A stretch of 64,000 bases of DNA from positions 822,001-886,000 of the forward strand of contig JARFJB010000935.1 in NCBI GenBank assembly GCA_036346205.1, written 5' to 3'. Below are positions 11,747 through 23,050 of this stretch, piece by piece (position 1 is the first letter of the stretch; every line of letters starts with the position of its first letter). Position numbers and translations under genes: made by a program. The notes under the pieces were generated by a model. It did no database searches. It had not been told where the DNA came from and saw only the letters and a list, made by a program, of their open reading frames with translations. This DNA is from Vesta saturnalis (taxonomy: Eukaryota; Arthropoda; Insecta; Coleoptera; Lampyridae).

Positions 11747-11822
<76 letters not shown>
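11747..11822. repeat. (TA)n microsatellite
   Basis: About 35 TA units followed by TGTATATATACG. The frames crossing it on both strands (11569-11958 and 11663-11977) are microsatellite artefacts (alternating Tyr-Ile). Confidence 0.95.
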
Positions 11823-11826
<4 letters not shown>

Positions 11827-12244
11827 CGTAAGATATGTAAAATATTGTTGGCTAAGCTGCCCTTTTGCTAGAGATATCAAAAATTTTGTTAAGAAAAATA
11901 TAATGAATTCAAAACAATGGACACGTGCCAAATTTACCCAAATTTTGGATAAAAACAAAGGTAAAAAGATTTACTAATTTTACGAAAAAATTACAATGGA
12001 AAAAAGATTAGTGCTTGATGTATAACGAACAAATTTGTAATCAAATTTTCAATATTAACACAATGTGTCCTTAAGTCGAAAGAAACAATAAATCAGTAAC
12101 ATTTTTAACTATTCTATTAACCCACCACCCTCTCAGTACACAATTCAATTCTAAGTCGTAGCTCCTTAGAAATGTTGCGGATTTCTTGAATTGTTAAAGA
12201 TGCGATAGCATCTCTTATCCGACTTTTTGACATTTCCATATTAT

Positions 12245-13118
12245 TAGGTAAGTGTTCTTTGTTTGTTTTAAACGCCCCCACAAATCAAAATCTAAAACTG
12301 TCAAGTCAGGGCTCCTTGGGGCCATACAACTGGACCATTTCTGCCAATCCAATTGTCTTCAAATTCGTGATTTAGCCAGTCAACAACAATACGAGAATAA
12401 TGGGCCGGACAGCCATCATGTTGAAAATAAATTGAGCGACTATGATCAAGAGGTAAATCACTTAAACCACCGCGGAAAGAATTTCTCAACATATCCAGGT
12501 ATGTGTGCTAATTAATGTTATCATTAAAAAAATATGGTCCTATTATTCTATGGTAACCACACCACACGTTTACTTTAACCAAATATTAACACTTATTCGC
12601 AACTCTAAAATTAGTATTAGTAGCACTCCAATATCGAACATGTTGCGACGAAACACAACACTACGATGAAAAGTTCTGTTTCTCATAACCCCATTTCCCA
12701 TGCATAAACAAAAATAGAGACGTTTTGCATCATATCCTGGCGCCAAAGTATGATTAAAGATGGGTTTATAAGCATGTATTCTGTATTCCTTCAAAATCCT
12801 TTGAATGTGTGATTTTCTAATACCTAGTTGAAGTGACCTCCTCCTCAAGGAACGTGTTGGCTCATCTTCTACTGAATCCAACATCAAAAGACTAACAGCA
12901 TCTTCTTTATCATGGACTATCTTCTTTGTCTTTAACTTGATTACGGAACCAGTTTCTAAAAATGTTTTTACCAACTTCTTTATACCCATACGGGAAACTG
13001 TAACACCAGGAGACTTTTCGTTAAATTTTTCTGTTATGTAGTCGTAACTTTTATTTCCCGTGCCATAATATTGTACTAAATAGATTTTTTGCTGCAACGT
13101 TAACATTTTTGACAACAA
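12245..13118 (-). pseudogene. ITm transposase (DD41D type), broken
   Basis: The minus-strand frame 12570-13118 is the N-terminal part: LTLQQKIYLVQYYGTGNKSY is an HTH typical of insect ITm transposases, followed by RSLRRRSLQLGIRKSHIQRILK and the FNHTLAPGYDAKR segment. The first catalytic region is lost in a broken stretch. Frame 12301-12492 carries the second catalytic Asp in IYFQHDGCPAHY, then NWIGRNGPVVWP. After a one-base frame break, PRSPDLTVLDFDLWGRLK follows with the third Asp intact. The Asp-to-Asp spacing is about 41 residues. No TIRs could be recognised on either side. Confidence 0.85.
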
Positions 13119-16100
13119 ATCTCACTCCTTTCAATTTTATCTGACATTAAATCGTTATTTGACATTTTGCAGCCATAGCCTCCTACTTGCTCGTAATGAG
13201 TAGCCAGCTTAACCCTTTCACTGCGGCATACATTTTTTGGAGTGTACTACCGGATGCGGCTCCCAAACAGATCCGCGACTGGAAACGTTTCTCGCAGCTT
13301 GAGTCAGCAGATTTCAAGTGTTACTTTTAAACAGTAGCGTATAATTCAAATTATTTGAATATTATGGTATTATATTTAATTTTTTTCACACTACTATTTT
13401 CCGTTTCCGTTTTAAATTGAATAATTAATTACCGTATTGGTCAGTTCTTTGGATATTTAAGATAATAATTTTAGAACTAAGTTTATCGAAACATTTAACG
13501 GGTTTCATTTTCGCAATTTTGCGGCTTTCATTTGAAGCTTAATATTTTATTGGGGCTTGGATGAACTTTGCGTAAATATTTTTGGAGTAAAATCTTAGTA
13601 GAAGTGGGGGTTTTATTTTGAGTGAACATTATGGTTTCCTGTTAGGCCATTATAATATCTAGTTCACGACGTTTTCTCCCTATAGATGTTTCTAACAGCT
13701 GGCACCTTTTTGACATTTTCACCTGATTTTGACGTTTTTGGAGTTGTGATGAGTGCTATTTTACAGCATTAAGTAAGAACCCCGCCCATGCCACTGAGAC
13801 ATGCCGTGCGCGCAATTGCCTTTACGGGATTGATGCTCTAATGACTATTTGGCCTGTGACAAAGTATCCAATAAACAGTAAAAGTACCATACAGCGAGTT
13901 ATCTGCGTCACCTTAGCTCTCCTGCGCATTAATTACTATCGTCATCGTCAATCAATGAAAGAGGTTCTGGAAATCCGGTTCGATTTAAACCAGTACCTCT
14001 TACGGAAATACAAATCCATATTCAACTGTTGTAAACCTGACACGTTTTTATCACCCTGTAGGGAACGTAAGACTTTATTTACGCAAAGAAATATTCAATG
14101 GTAATTGCTTAAGCTATTTGATACTATGGCTTTTACATCTCCTGGGAGTACCTGCAAACGTCGGTCTTCTTTCTTCAGGGGCTAAAGCGAAATTGTCGAG
14201 CGTCACCCAAGGATGTGTATGGTGCAGATTAGCTTAGGCGAATGCTGAACCACGATAGTTTCCGAACGTTTTCACCAGGTGTCCCCAGTGAAAGATGATT
14301 CTAAAATTATAGTTAGTTTGAACGCGAGGACTATAAAATAAAGTTCTAAAAATACAGATTGAATAACGAAAGGTTAATGTGGTTTTAACTCAAGTACGAA
14401 AACGCCCTATGTACACGCAATAAGTTTTTAATTAAACTATTAAACAAATAACAAATTCTGGCAACCACTTCCCAAAACTACAATATAATAGGGTATAGAA
14501 CTTTAAAGTTTAATCCAATTGAGTAGTATTAATAGTTATTGGAGAACCTGCTCCTTGTTTCAGTTAAAAGCATTATGGAATACAGCTAACAGAACTTGAA
14601 GTCTAGTTAGGATACAGTATATAATCGGAGGTTATTTCTACAAATATCCGTAATTTCTTTACGTAACCTCTGACATCGGTCATGTACAATATATAACAAC
14701 AATTCTAAAATTTCTCCACTTACACTGTCAATTGCAATGTAACGGAAACACTTTCCATGTGTTTGTGATGTCATAAGTAAGTTATACAAAATAGTAATTA
14801 ACACTCTCGAATTTTGTCTCTTGTTTCTATCAGTGTAGTCAAATAATTTTTTTTATCGATGTTTAAACATGACAATGAAAATTAGTTTGAGAAGGTATAA
14901 AATGGTTGATACATAATTACATCATTTGTTACAAATCGTATTATTCAACTTTATAACCAATTTTTGTAACCCCCTTTCTCTGGAAGAAAGGGAAACTAGC
15001 TCAATAGGTTCTTATATTTGCAAGAAGGGGGTGGTTCGCTTTTATGATATCGGTTTGCTCACTTTATTAACTATGCCCACACTGAACCAATAACAATTAT
15101 CTCAACTTGAAAACTACATAATATGTACATGAAATTACAATAAATAAAAATGTTACTCCTATACTTTTACGGTCTTCATCCTGTTGCTTGGAATGGTCGT
15201 GTTCTTTTGCTTATTCTGTCCGCTGCATTTTCTGTAAAAATATCGTCAATAGTGATGGTTATGTTTGTCAATAACCTACTCCACGTCCTGTTTTGTTTAA
15301 TTTAAAATTAAAACTAAGTGATCAAAAGAAATAAATGATTTCGGAGGCCGGACCTGTTCCTTCAGAAGCAGGAAATATTATAATACCGTTATAGGATACC
15401 GGGAAAACACGTGCCAGGTGATAACGCTGGTCATTCACTCTTTATACCTGCGAAGGCCTTTTAAAATAATCGATATGTTAAAGAGGCATTTTCGTATATA
15501 AACGAAAAATACGTGTTTTAGGTTGCTTTGGTAAAATAAAAGCTTTTATACTTGGATTTTACAATGAAATATATTACTTTTGCGACTAAACAGATATGTT
15601 TCGGGATCACGCATTCTTATTTAGTTATTTACGTGAGGTTATTAATTAGGAACACTAAGCTTTACCATAATTATCTCTATTAATTTGGTGAAATTAAATT
15701 CAATACAGAATTTATATTTTAACCAAATTAAAAATGTACGTTTTGTTAAAGAAAACGCTTTTCCTATATCACATCGATTTCGCGTACACTTTAAACCGTA
15801 TAAATCTTATTCGCACGAGATTTGTACCTACGGTAACGGCTTTAAACAATTATCATAATTGTTTAAAACGGAATACACTAATGTTATTTCTGGATCTCCC
15901 CCGATGGACGAGTAGTTAGAACGGCGGTTGTTGACGTGTTCTAATTAACACGCCTTACTTTCGCGTTTACACGACTTGCGCAGTTTCTTTTAATGAGCTG
16001 GGTGATCAAATGGGATCTACCTTTGTGTGTTGGGTTACAGTTAATCTGCTGCTTCCCGTACTTTACTTGTCAGGCCTGCGGTAGGCGTATATGTGTGAGT

Positions 16101-16378
16101 CTGTGTGCTATGTGTAGATGGAATATCCTTTTCAAGAACCTGTGACTAACTCGTTGTACTGTGGTTGACAGAATTTGGGCAAGTACGCTTCTATTCAACG
16201 GAGTAAGTGAAAGATGACGATGAGCTTTCAGCCCGGCGTAAATTCGTTCAATCGGCAGTGCAGGATAACTACGACAAACGGTTTGGCGCGTACAGCAACG
16301 GTGCGTGCAAGTAGTTAGTCTTCGGCGCGAGCAAGTAATAGGCTAAAAGCGGTAGATGCGCGGTCAGGATTCTCTTGT
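13119..16378. other. Intergenic, no gene recognised
   Basis: Frames 13841-14104 (+), 14607-14804 (-) and 15734-15919 (+) have no recognisable domain. The sequence is AT-rich and apparently unique within the window, except for a piggyBac-like terminus near 13209. Confidence 0.5.
13209..13300. mobile_element. Possible orphan piggyBac-type terminus
   Basis: TTAA at 13209-13212 is followed by CCCTTTCACTGCGGCATAC. This resembles the start of the piggyBac element at 42812 (TTAA followed by CCCTTTAACGCCGG). No partner end or coding fragment was found, so it may be a solo end, a MITE or coincidence. Confidence 0.3.
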
Positions 16379-16438
16379 GGCGTCGGCGAAATAGATCGAC
16401 GCGCAGGTAGCGTCGGCGGAATGGATCTGCGTAAATGC
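16379..16438. repeat. Two 30-bp direct repeats, GC-rich
   Basis: GCGTCGGCGAAATAGATC... at 16379 is followed directly by GCGTCGGCGGAATGGATC..., giving two imperfect tandem 30-bp units next to the SINE tail. The minus-strand frames 16269-16610 and 16364-16606 over this tract and the SINE are not convincing genes. Confidence 0.7.
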
Positions 16439-16494
16439 AGATGCCAACGAAGCGAGTTGACGAGAAAGTGGTGGCGGCAATTGCTCGACACGCA

Positions 16495-16885
16495 AGCAAC
16501 GGTAAAAAGAAAAGGTTACGTATTGCATTCCCTTCCCAAGGTAGAGGGCGGGCTGCTCGCACTTTTCGAGCTCCTTTAGCCACAATAATGGATTCCCAGC
16601 ATACATACATACATTACGTATATATTCATGGTGGGATTAGGGATGGGCGTGGTTAGGATAGAATCGGAAGGAATGAAGTAGGGTTCTGATAGGGAAAATA
16701 CTACCACAGCATTCGACTAAACAGCCGCACATGGTGTGCATATACGCAGTGACCATGCCGCTACATGTGTATGAGGAGAACCACCTGAAAAAACCTCATG
16801 CAAGGTAGGCGGTAACAAGAATCGAACCCATTACCTCCCGAACGCTAAGCAGCTCGTGTCACCACTACGCTACTAGCTAGGTAAG
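16495..16885 (-). mobile_element. tRNA-derived SINE (copy A)
   Basis: Read on the minus strand, a tRNA-like head occupies about 16882-16806, with a box B-like GGGTTCGATTCTTG. The body is about 300 bp and includes GAGGTTTTTTCAGGTGG, the CCATGTGCGGCTG block and ATACATACATAC. It ends in a pyrimidine-rich tail near 16495-16520. Nearly the whole unit recurs on the plus strand at 56043-56440, which fixes its limits. Similar length and shared internal order in two copies 39 kb apart support a SINE. Confidence 0.8.
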
Positions 16886-17379
16886 CGCGTCTCGCGGTTT
16901 TATAGAGAATACGCGGTAGGCGTGGACCGCTTCTGTACAGGCGTCTTCGGGTATAAAGTTCATTATTGGATGATTTCTTCAAAATTTGATTAATAGCACA
17001 GGATAACTAGCAAATAATTACTGAAGGGAAAATTTGGTAAAGGACGCTGGATCTTTACATGTTATTTAGAAAAACGTATTAAGCATAAGAGTACTATTTA
17101 CGCCAACATTTGGTACGAATAATGCATTTATTTCCATAAGGTTATTTGGACAGATTTATTTCACTAATTCAAAATCTTACATAAAAACGTCGTTTTTAGG
17201 TGTCAGGCGTTTCTAAAATAATAGCTTCATTATTTTTAACTTACTATATTTTATAGCTCCTATTATAAGAACACGGTATGATACGATGCACATCTCTATA
17301 TTAATTGCATTAATTAGAGGTTACTTCTCTGTCGGATGAACTAGAGGAATTTACAAATTTTGATAATAATCTAATAAAC
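16886..17379. other. No gene seen
   Basis: AT-rich spacer between the SINE and a diverged copy of dispersed repeat A. Confidence 0.5.
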
Positions 17380-17650
17380 TATGCAACCCCTTTTTTAAAG
17401 CGATCATATCAAAAATAGGCAACATTCTAAACCAAAAACAATTATTCACCTCAAATGGACGTTTAAGATTCATGTCAGATAAAGATTAATAAAAATATGG
17501 ATGCTACCTTGAAGAAATTCTAAAGCCACCCGTTTCTATAAAATAGCGATAACACAGTTTAAGCATATTTAATTTTATCTTAGACTTAATAGTAGATTTG
17601 TAACGAACACTAGGTAAAAATAAACTTTCTTTAAAAATTGCCCTTAAAGT
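17380..17650 (+). repeat. Dispersed repeat A, diverged copy
   Basis: It shares the ordered blocks GGCAACATT..AACCAAAAACAA, GACGTTTAAGATTCATGTCAG, AGCCACCCGTTTCTATAA and ACACAGTTTAAGCATATTTA with 49.76-50.33 kb and, inverted, with 33.72-34.33 kb. No coding capacity was seen. Confidence 0.6.
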
Positions 17651-18099
17651 TGATCGAAAAATATGAATTAGTACTTAAATTTTACCACAGGAGTTTTTTA
17701 CCGCAAAACTATCAGTCGAATCAAAGAATTTCGCAAAACTAATTAATCGTCATGTATAAGAGCTGTATGTTGGTATTTTTATATAAATAAAATGTAGAGC
17801 TGTTTCGTAAATATTTGATGAATACCAACTATTGCCCATAATAACCATCCCCACTTCACCACTAGATTTCTCGCATAATCTAATCAGCTCCAGGAGAAAT
17901 TAAATCAAGATTAAATACGAAATTTTAAGTAGGCACATTTACTGGTTCTGAGGTTCACATGATACAGGCATCCACACACGGTGTGACTGCAGAACTTGCC
18001 TTATAGTGTCCTAAAGTATGCTGACGGCTGTAGGCAGCGCATTTAAAGTGCGGGTTGGTACAGAAACTTTTGGTTTTTAGCAAATACTTCTTAAACAGC
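17651..18099. other. No gene seen
   Basis: AT-rich, no recognisable element. Confidence 0.5.
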
Positions 18100-18470
18100 T
18101 GCATATTTCAAAGATATAAAAATACCAACATATAGACCTTACCTTAAACATGTCGATGAATTGTTTTCTATGCAATTTTTTGATACGTCGTATAATTTAA
18201 CGGCTAAAAAATTACTAAGGTAGAATTTAAGTATTAGTTCAAATTTGTTCAATATTTGAATAACGATCCGACCTTTCAACCTGCAAGGTGGAAATTAAAA
18301 GAAAAGAACACATTTTTATAAAAATATTTTTAGGATAATTATGCAACATATTTTTTAATTCGCTCATATCGACAGTGGGCAACATTGTAAAAACAAATGA
18401 TTAATCTATGACAGATAGACGTTTAAAAAAACTTCTTGTCAGATAGACGTTGACATATACCACCTGTACG
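18100..18470 (+). repeat. Dispersed repeat segments (F and A types)
   Basis: The first part (about 18110-18260, starting AAAGATATAAAAATACCAAC) matches 33548-33690. The second part (about 18270-18460, with AACCTGCAAGGTGGAAATTA and GGCAACATTGTAAAAACAAA) matches repeat A at 32.7 and 49.8 kb. The order F then A differs from copies in the big inverted structure, so the repeat is modular. Confidence 0.6.
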
Positions 18471-18479
18471 TTAGTAGAA

Positions 18480-18672
18480 TGGGGCCAGTGTAGGACACTG
18501 ACGTCATAATTAATTAAAAGTGAGGGAGGATAGTCACGTGACCGCGCCGACTCCACGTGAATACGACCGTTTCCAGCTGATTGTGAGCGCGCATACAGCC
18601 TCAGGCCGAGCGTTCTGATTGGAGCGCCTAAGAGCAGGCTACACCCTCGGGTGGCGGCCATTTTGTGGTCGT
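18480..18672. promoter_or_regulatory. GC-rich promoter-like segment (CRE, E-boxes, ATTGG)
   Basis: In about 190 bp, unusually GC-rich for this window, there is a perfect CRE TGACGTCA at 18499-18506. CACGTG E-boxes lie at 18535-18540 and 18554-18559, ATTGG (inverted CCAAT) near 18618, and GCGGCCATTTTG at about 18654. An ATG at 18661 on the minus strand in a good context opens an 86-codon frame (18401-18661) whose first 35 residues are Arg/Ser/Leu-rich and lack acidic residues, like a mitochondrial presequence. No downstream domain or splice structure was recognised. It could be a host first exon with promoter, or a GC-rich fragment with chance motifs. Confidence 0.3.
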
Positions 18673-18769
18673 GGGTTGCCGGATTTTTTTTTTGGTCTGG
18701 GGATAGACCACGCTCAGTGGTTTCTGATTGACCTATCCAGCCTGTGTTCTGATCGGACGCCCAAGGCTG

Positions 18770-19095
18770 AAATCAATTAATCAGGCCATTTTATCAAACC
18801 AATTGGTCAAATCAATTAATAAAATCGATTAATCAATCAATAAGAATAACCTCGATCAAACCAATCTCGATCAAAAGGGTTTAAGAACAGGTCACACGCT
18901 TCCAGATGAATGGAGGCCTGAGGCTCAAATCAATTAATCAGATCAATTAATCGACTCAATTGATCAGATCAATTTATCAAATCAAATAAGAAGATTAATC
19001 TCAATCAAATCAATTAACCAATCAATCTCGATCAAAAGGAATTAAGGGCAGACCAGACCCTTCCAGATGACCAGATCAATCTCAATCAATCTCTA
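18770..19095. repeat. Degenerate AATCAATTA / GATCAA-rich tandem repeat
   Basis: Units such as AATCAATTAATC and GATCAATCTCGATCAAA recur irregularly. Longer blocks repeat at about 18850-18915 and 19020-19075 (CTCGATCAAAAGG..TTAAG..CAG..CCAGATGA). It is a decayed minisatellite and has no coding content. Confidence 0.7.
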
Positions 19096-19230
19096 TTTCT
19101 AATTGGCGGTAGATTTAAAACTGTGTTCTAATAAGGAGGCCCTCATACTACCTCATAAGACAGGTATAGGCCTTCTGAACATGTTCTAGGATCATCGCCC
19201 CTTGTCGGGCCTTCGTTCCTTGGCAGCCCC

Positions 19231-19400
19231 CCCCCCAGATTGTTTGTAACGCCATCTAATGGTGTATTTTTAAAACTAATAAATCTTTTTTGCAATCGTA
19301 GCTCCACCTAGTAATATATTTTTAAAAATAGGTTTGATTGTTTGCGACATTTGGTGGTGCATTTTTAAAACTAATTAATGTTTTCTGTAATACAGATTCA
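19231..19400. repeat. Imperfect direct repeat, two units of ~70-100 bp
   Basis: TTGTTTGTAACGCCATCTAA...TTTTTAAAACTAATAAATC is followed about 100 bp later by TTGTTTGCGACATTTGG...TTTTTAAAACTAATTAATG. The pair precedes the CA array. A poly-C run lies at about 19228-19236. Confidence 0.6.
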
Positions 19401-19419
19401 CCGTGGCACAACCTATCGG

Positions 19420-19884
19420 TAAGTACATGCAGATACTCGCATGCAAAAACAATCACATTCAGACACAACACATACATGCAAACACACACGTACAAACGCG
19501 CACCTACAAGCACACTCATAAGCGCACACTTGCACGAACTTACACGCAGTAGCTTCTACCCGTGCTAACACTCGTACGCAAACACACGCAGACGCACAAA
19601 ACCCATGCATTCACGTACGCACGCACTCAATCTCACACGCATGCACGCAGAAACCCACGCACGCACTCTGAAGCGTTGGTGGGACAATGTACATTGTGCA
19701 TACGAGAAGACGGTGGTTTACTTCCACACTTACTTTGATCCTAAAATGCTGTAGTTTCTTCATTTTCAATGTTCGTCGTCTAAATAAGGAAAGCGGACAC
19801 ACTCTCTGATATCCAGACACGGATATACGAACACACGGTCATAGACACACAGTCAGAGAGACACATAGATACACACACACGCAT

Positions 19885-19915
<31 letters not shown>

Positions 19916-20037
19916 CCACACGCACGCACGCGACACACGCAGCACACGCACACGCACACCACACACACACACACACACACACGCACGCACAGCACGCACA
20001 CGCACGCACGCGCAGCACACACCACACACCCACACAC

Positions 20038-20076
<39 letters not shown>

Positions 20077-20484
20077 ACACCACACCACACACGCAAACGC
20101 GCGCGTACAACACTACAAACAGTCATGCACTCAATCACACGCACCCAAACCCACACGATATAAACAGACATACATTCAGAAAGCAACAACACAATTCACG
20201 AATACACAACACAACATGCCACAACATACAACACCACATTACGCAGCGCTACCGTATGCGTGCACACACGCCACACACCTACACACACGTATATACGCAC
20301 ACTTCACACCACACCTTGTACCCACGCACAAAGCTCATGCGCGCACACCTCTCATTCCACACATATACGCATCAACGGGCGCACGCTCCTTCTCGCACCA
20401 CACACACACACACCACCACACACAGAACACACGCACACACAGCCGCACAGCACATAGCTGTCGCACACACACCACACAGCACAT

Positions 20485-20576
<92 letters not shown>

Positions 20577-20951
20577 AACGCACATCGCACGCACACGCAC
20601 GGTCACGCATACACACATCGTAGGCACAACACAGCACACACACACACACTTACGCAAACGCGCGCGTACAACACTACAAACAGTCATGCACTCACACACG
20701 CACCCACACACGAATACACAGACATACACATTCAGAAACAACAACACATTCAGAAACAACACATACATGCCCACACATACAACACGCACATTCGCGCGCG
20801 CTAACTCGTATGCGTGCACACACGCACACGCTTACACACACGTATATACGCACACTTTCACACACACCCTTGTACCCACGCACAAAGCTCATGCGCGCAC
20901 GCTCTACTCATTCTCACACACATATACGCATCAACGGGCGCACGCTCCCTT

Positions 20952-20996
<45 letters not shown>

Positions 20997-21069
20997 GTCG
21001 CTACACACACGCAGCGCACGCGCGTACTACGCACTATGCAGGCGTGCACACACCGCGACAAGACAGCAC

Positions 21070-21152
<83 letters not shown>
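19420..21152. repeat. Very large CA-rich simple-repeat array
   Basis: About 1.7 kb of CA, CGCA and ACAT units, with pure CA runs at about 20485-20575 and 21070-21151. A non-repetitive island lies at about 19670-19800. All open frames in this interval on both strands are Cys-Val or His-Thr repeats produced by the dinucleotide and are not genes. A block of about 560 bp is duplicated within it (landmarks ACGCAAACGCGCGCGTACAA at 20091 and 20652, and CGTATGCGTGCACACACG at 20253 and 20807). Confidence 0.95.
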
Positions 21153-21155
<3 letters not shown>

Positions 21156-21450
21156 GTCGATCTAGATGAAAATTTTCCAAACGTTGTAAAATGAGCTAAT
21201 GAGTTAATGTGGCGTAATAAATGTCTGTTACATAACCTTCAACACCTATATATCTGTATGTACATTGGAACGTAAAAGTTAGCTAAATGGGGCTGAAAAG
21301 GTGTTACAACTCGTTTCAGACGAAAAAAGAGAAAACGTGATTATATAAAGTGTACATGTAGTAGGTCTTTAGATCAGATCAAGCAAATAACAGTCATCGC
21401 TCGATCAACGGCGGGTAGTATTTTACACCATCATAAATGTAACCCATACC

Positions 21451-21905
21451 GTGAACTGCCCTGCAATTTTCTCAAGAATGGCGGTTCGATTAGGACAGTG
21501 GAATTTGTCCGTGGTTTATTTCAAAAGAGTAACGTTACACAAACTTTTCATAGAAGTCTTTCGATGTGACGAGAGCCCATTTAATAACAGTGGGCTATAT
21601 ATTGGTAATCATACTGCATTTTTGTCAGAAGAAATGCACGGCTAGTTCTTCAAGTTAGGTACCAATCTAACTGGAGATTTAACGTTTGGTTTTGTATTCT
21701 GGGTACCCTCGTGTTTGCATAGTAGTTTTTGATTGGAAATTTAAATCCCGGAAACTAACGTAGCAGAAAAATTAAACTTCTCCTAGATACCCTGCAGTAC
21801 ACGTTTTTTCAATAGGACAGCGCTCCGCCACATAATGGTAAATTATCGAGAACTTCTTGCATGACATATTTATGAATGAGTGGCTAGGCAACCTGGGACC
21901 CAACA
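21451..21905 (+). pseudogene. ITm transposase remnant, heavily decayed
   Basis: The frame 21451-21645 contains RCDESPFNNSGLY followed by an NHTAFLSEE stretch, matching the first-Asp region of insect ITm transposases (DE.F.N.G...N...W..E). Around 21825-21900, in broken frames, PPHNGKLSRT, FLHDIF and NEWLGNLGP correspond to the second-Asp region (DGAPPH...FLN..F...WIG..GP). The piece after that is replaced by CA/CG-rich sequence resembling the array. No TIRs were seen. Confidence 0.6.
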
Positions 21906-22082
21906 CAATGGCCTCAAACACATTCGCTGCATATACACGCACCTTTTTCTTACGCGCGCACTTTAAACACGCAAATACACTTTATCATCGCTACGACACA
22001 CGCACGAGGACATTACGACAAGCTGTAATAGCACGCATGTTAACACGTCTGATTCGCATGCGATAAAACAATCTACACTGTG

Positions 22083-22170
22083 ACACGTATCGTAGACAAC
22101 GTACGTTGTGCATACGTAACGACGGTGGTTTACTCACACTACTTTACATCCTAAAATGCTGTACGTTACC
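22083..22170. repeat. Copy of the island inside the CA array
   Basis: Blocks TTGTGCATACG, ACGGTGGTTTACT and ATCCTAAAATGCTGTA occur in the same order as at about 19693-19755. The CA array is therefore bracketed by related unique sequence. Confidence 0.65.
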
Positions 22171-22246
22171 CAAGTTGTTCTAAAATCACGTACACGAAAA
22201 CAACGTTTACCTTTGGCACGTTCGCACACATACACGTGACGCGTAC

Positions 22247-23050
22247 GAATTTTTGATTCCATTTTAGACGTACGCGTATCCTTTTACACTGTATCACGAC
22301 AGGGTTGATGACAATACGTACAAACCATCATTGCCCGTGTCTTCGACGAAACTTTGCTTTTCATCATTCTACGGAAGGTATCGATTTTAAATAAAAGTCA
22401 AACCTAGGTAATTGTTAATTAGGGCAGACAAATATCACCTTCATCTATCCATTTAATCGACGTTGAATCTCAAACGGTTTCCAATATCCCCATGTGCATC
22501 ATTTGATACTGGATACACTGATATAAGCTTTTATTACATCTAACATTGAGTTTGAGTTCTAAATATATGAATGACTACAAAAATACTATTTATTTGTATT
22601 GCATTTTATATCTCCGTATCGCACCATTTCTGATATTAGTGTACTCGTTAGAATTTTTGATTCCCTATTTTTTAAGGAGTCGGCGGTATCCTTTTACCTG
22701 TGTCATGAAGGGTTGATGATAATAGTAAAGAAAATATTGTAGTGTTTCGAAAATGCACATTTTTGCTTGTCATCCTTCTACGGAAGGTATCGATTTTACA
22801 TAAAGTAAACCTAGATTGTTTTAGGGCAGACAAATATACACCTTCTCTTCCATTTAATCGACGTTGAATCTCAAACGGTTTCCAATATCCCCATGTGCAT
22901 CATTTGATACTGGATACACTATATAAGCTTTTATTACATGTAACATTGGTTTGAGTCAAATATATATGAATGACTACAAAAAATACTATTTTTATTTTTT
23001 ATTGCATTTTATATCTCCGTATCCACCATTTCTGATATTAGTGTACTCTT
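22247..23050. repeat. Tandem direct duplication, two ~404-bp units
   Basis: Unit 1 (22247-22650) and unit 2 (22651-23050) both start GAATTTTTGATTCC and both end near TGATATTAGTGTACTC. They share long blocks such as CGACGTTGAATCTCAAACGG and CCCCATGTGCATCATTTG. Differences are scattered and include small indels. No protein is encoded. Confidence 0.9.

Noticed and set aside
12117..13212. A piggyBac element bounded by TTAA at 12117 and 13209
   Set aside because: The inner ends do not form inverted repeats, and the interior codes for an ITm transposase.
16269..16656. Three overlapping frames, one with an Arg-rich sequence
   Set aside because: They cover a GC-rich tandem repeat and the tail of a SINE; not conserved in the second SINE copy.
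19780..21194. Many long open frames (up to 246 codons) on both strands
   Set aside because: They are Cys-Val, His-Thr or similar dipeptide repeats read from CA/CGCA dinucleotides.
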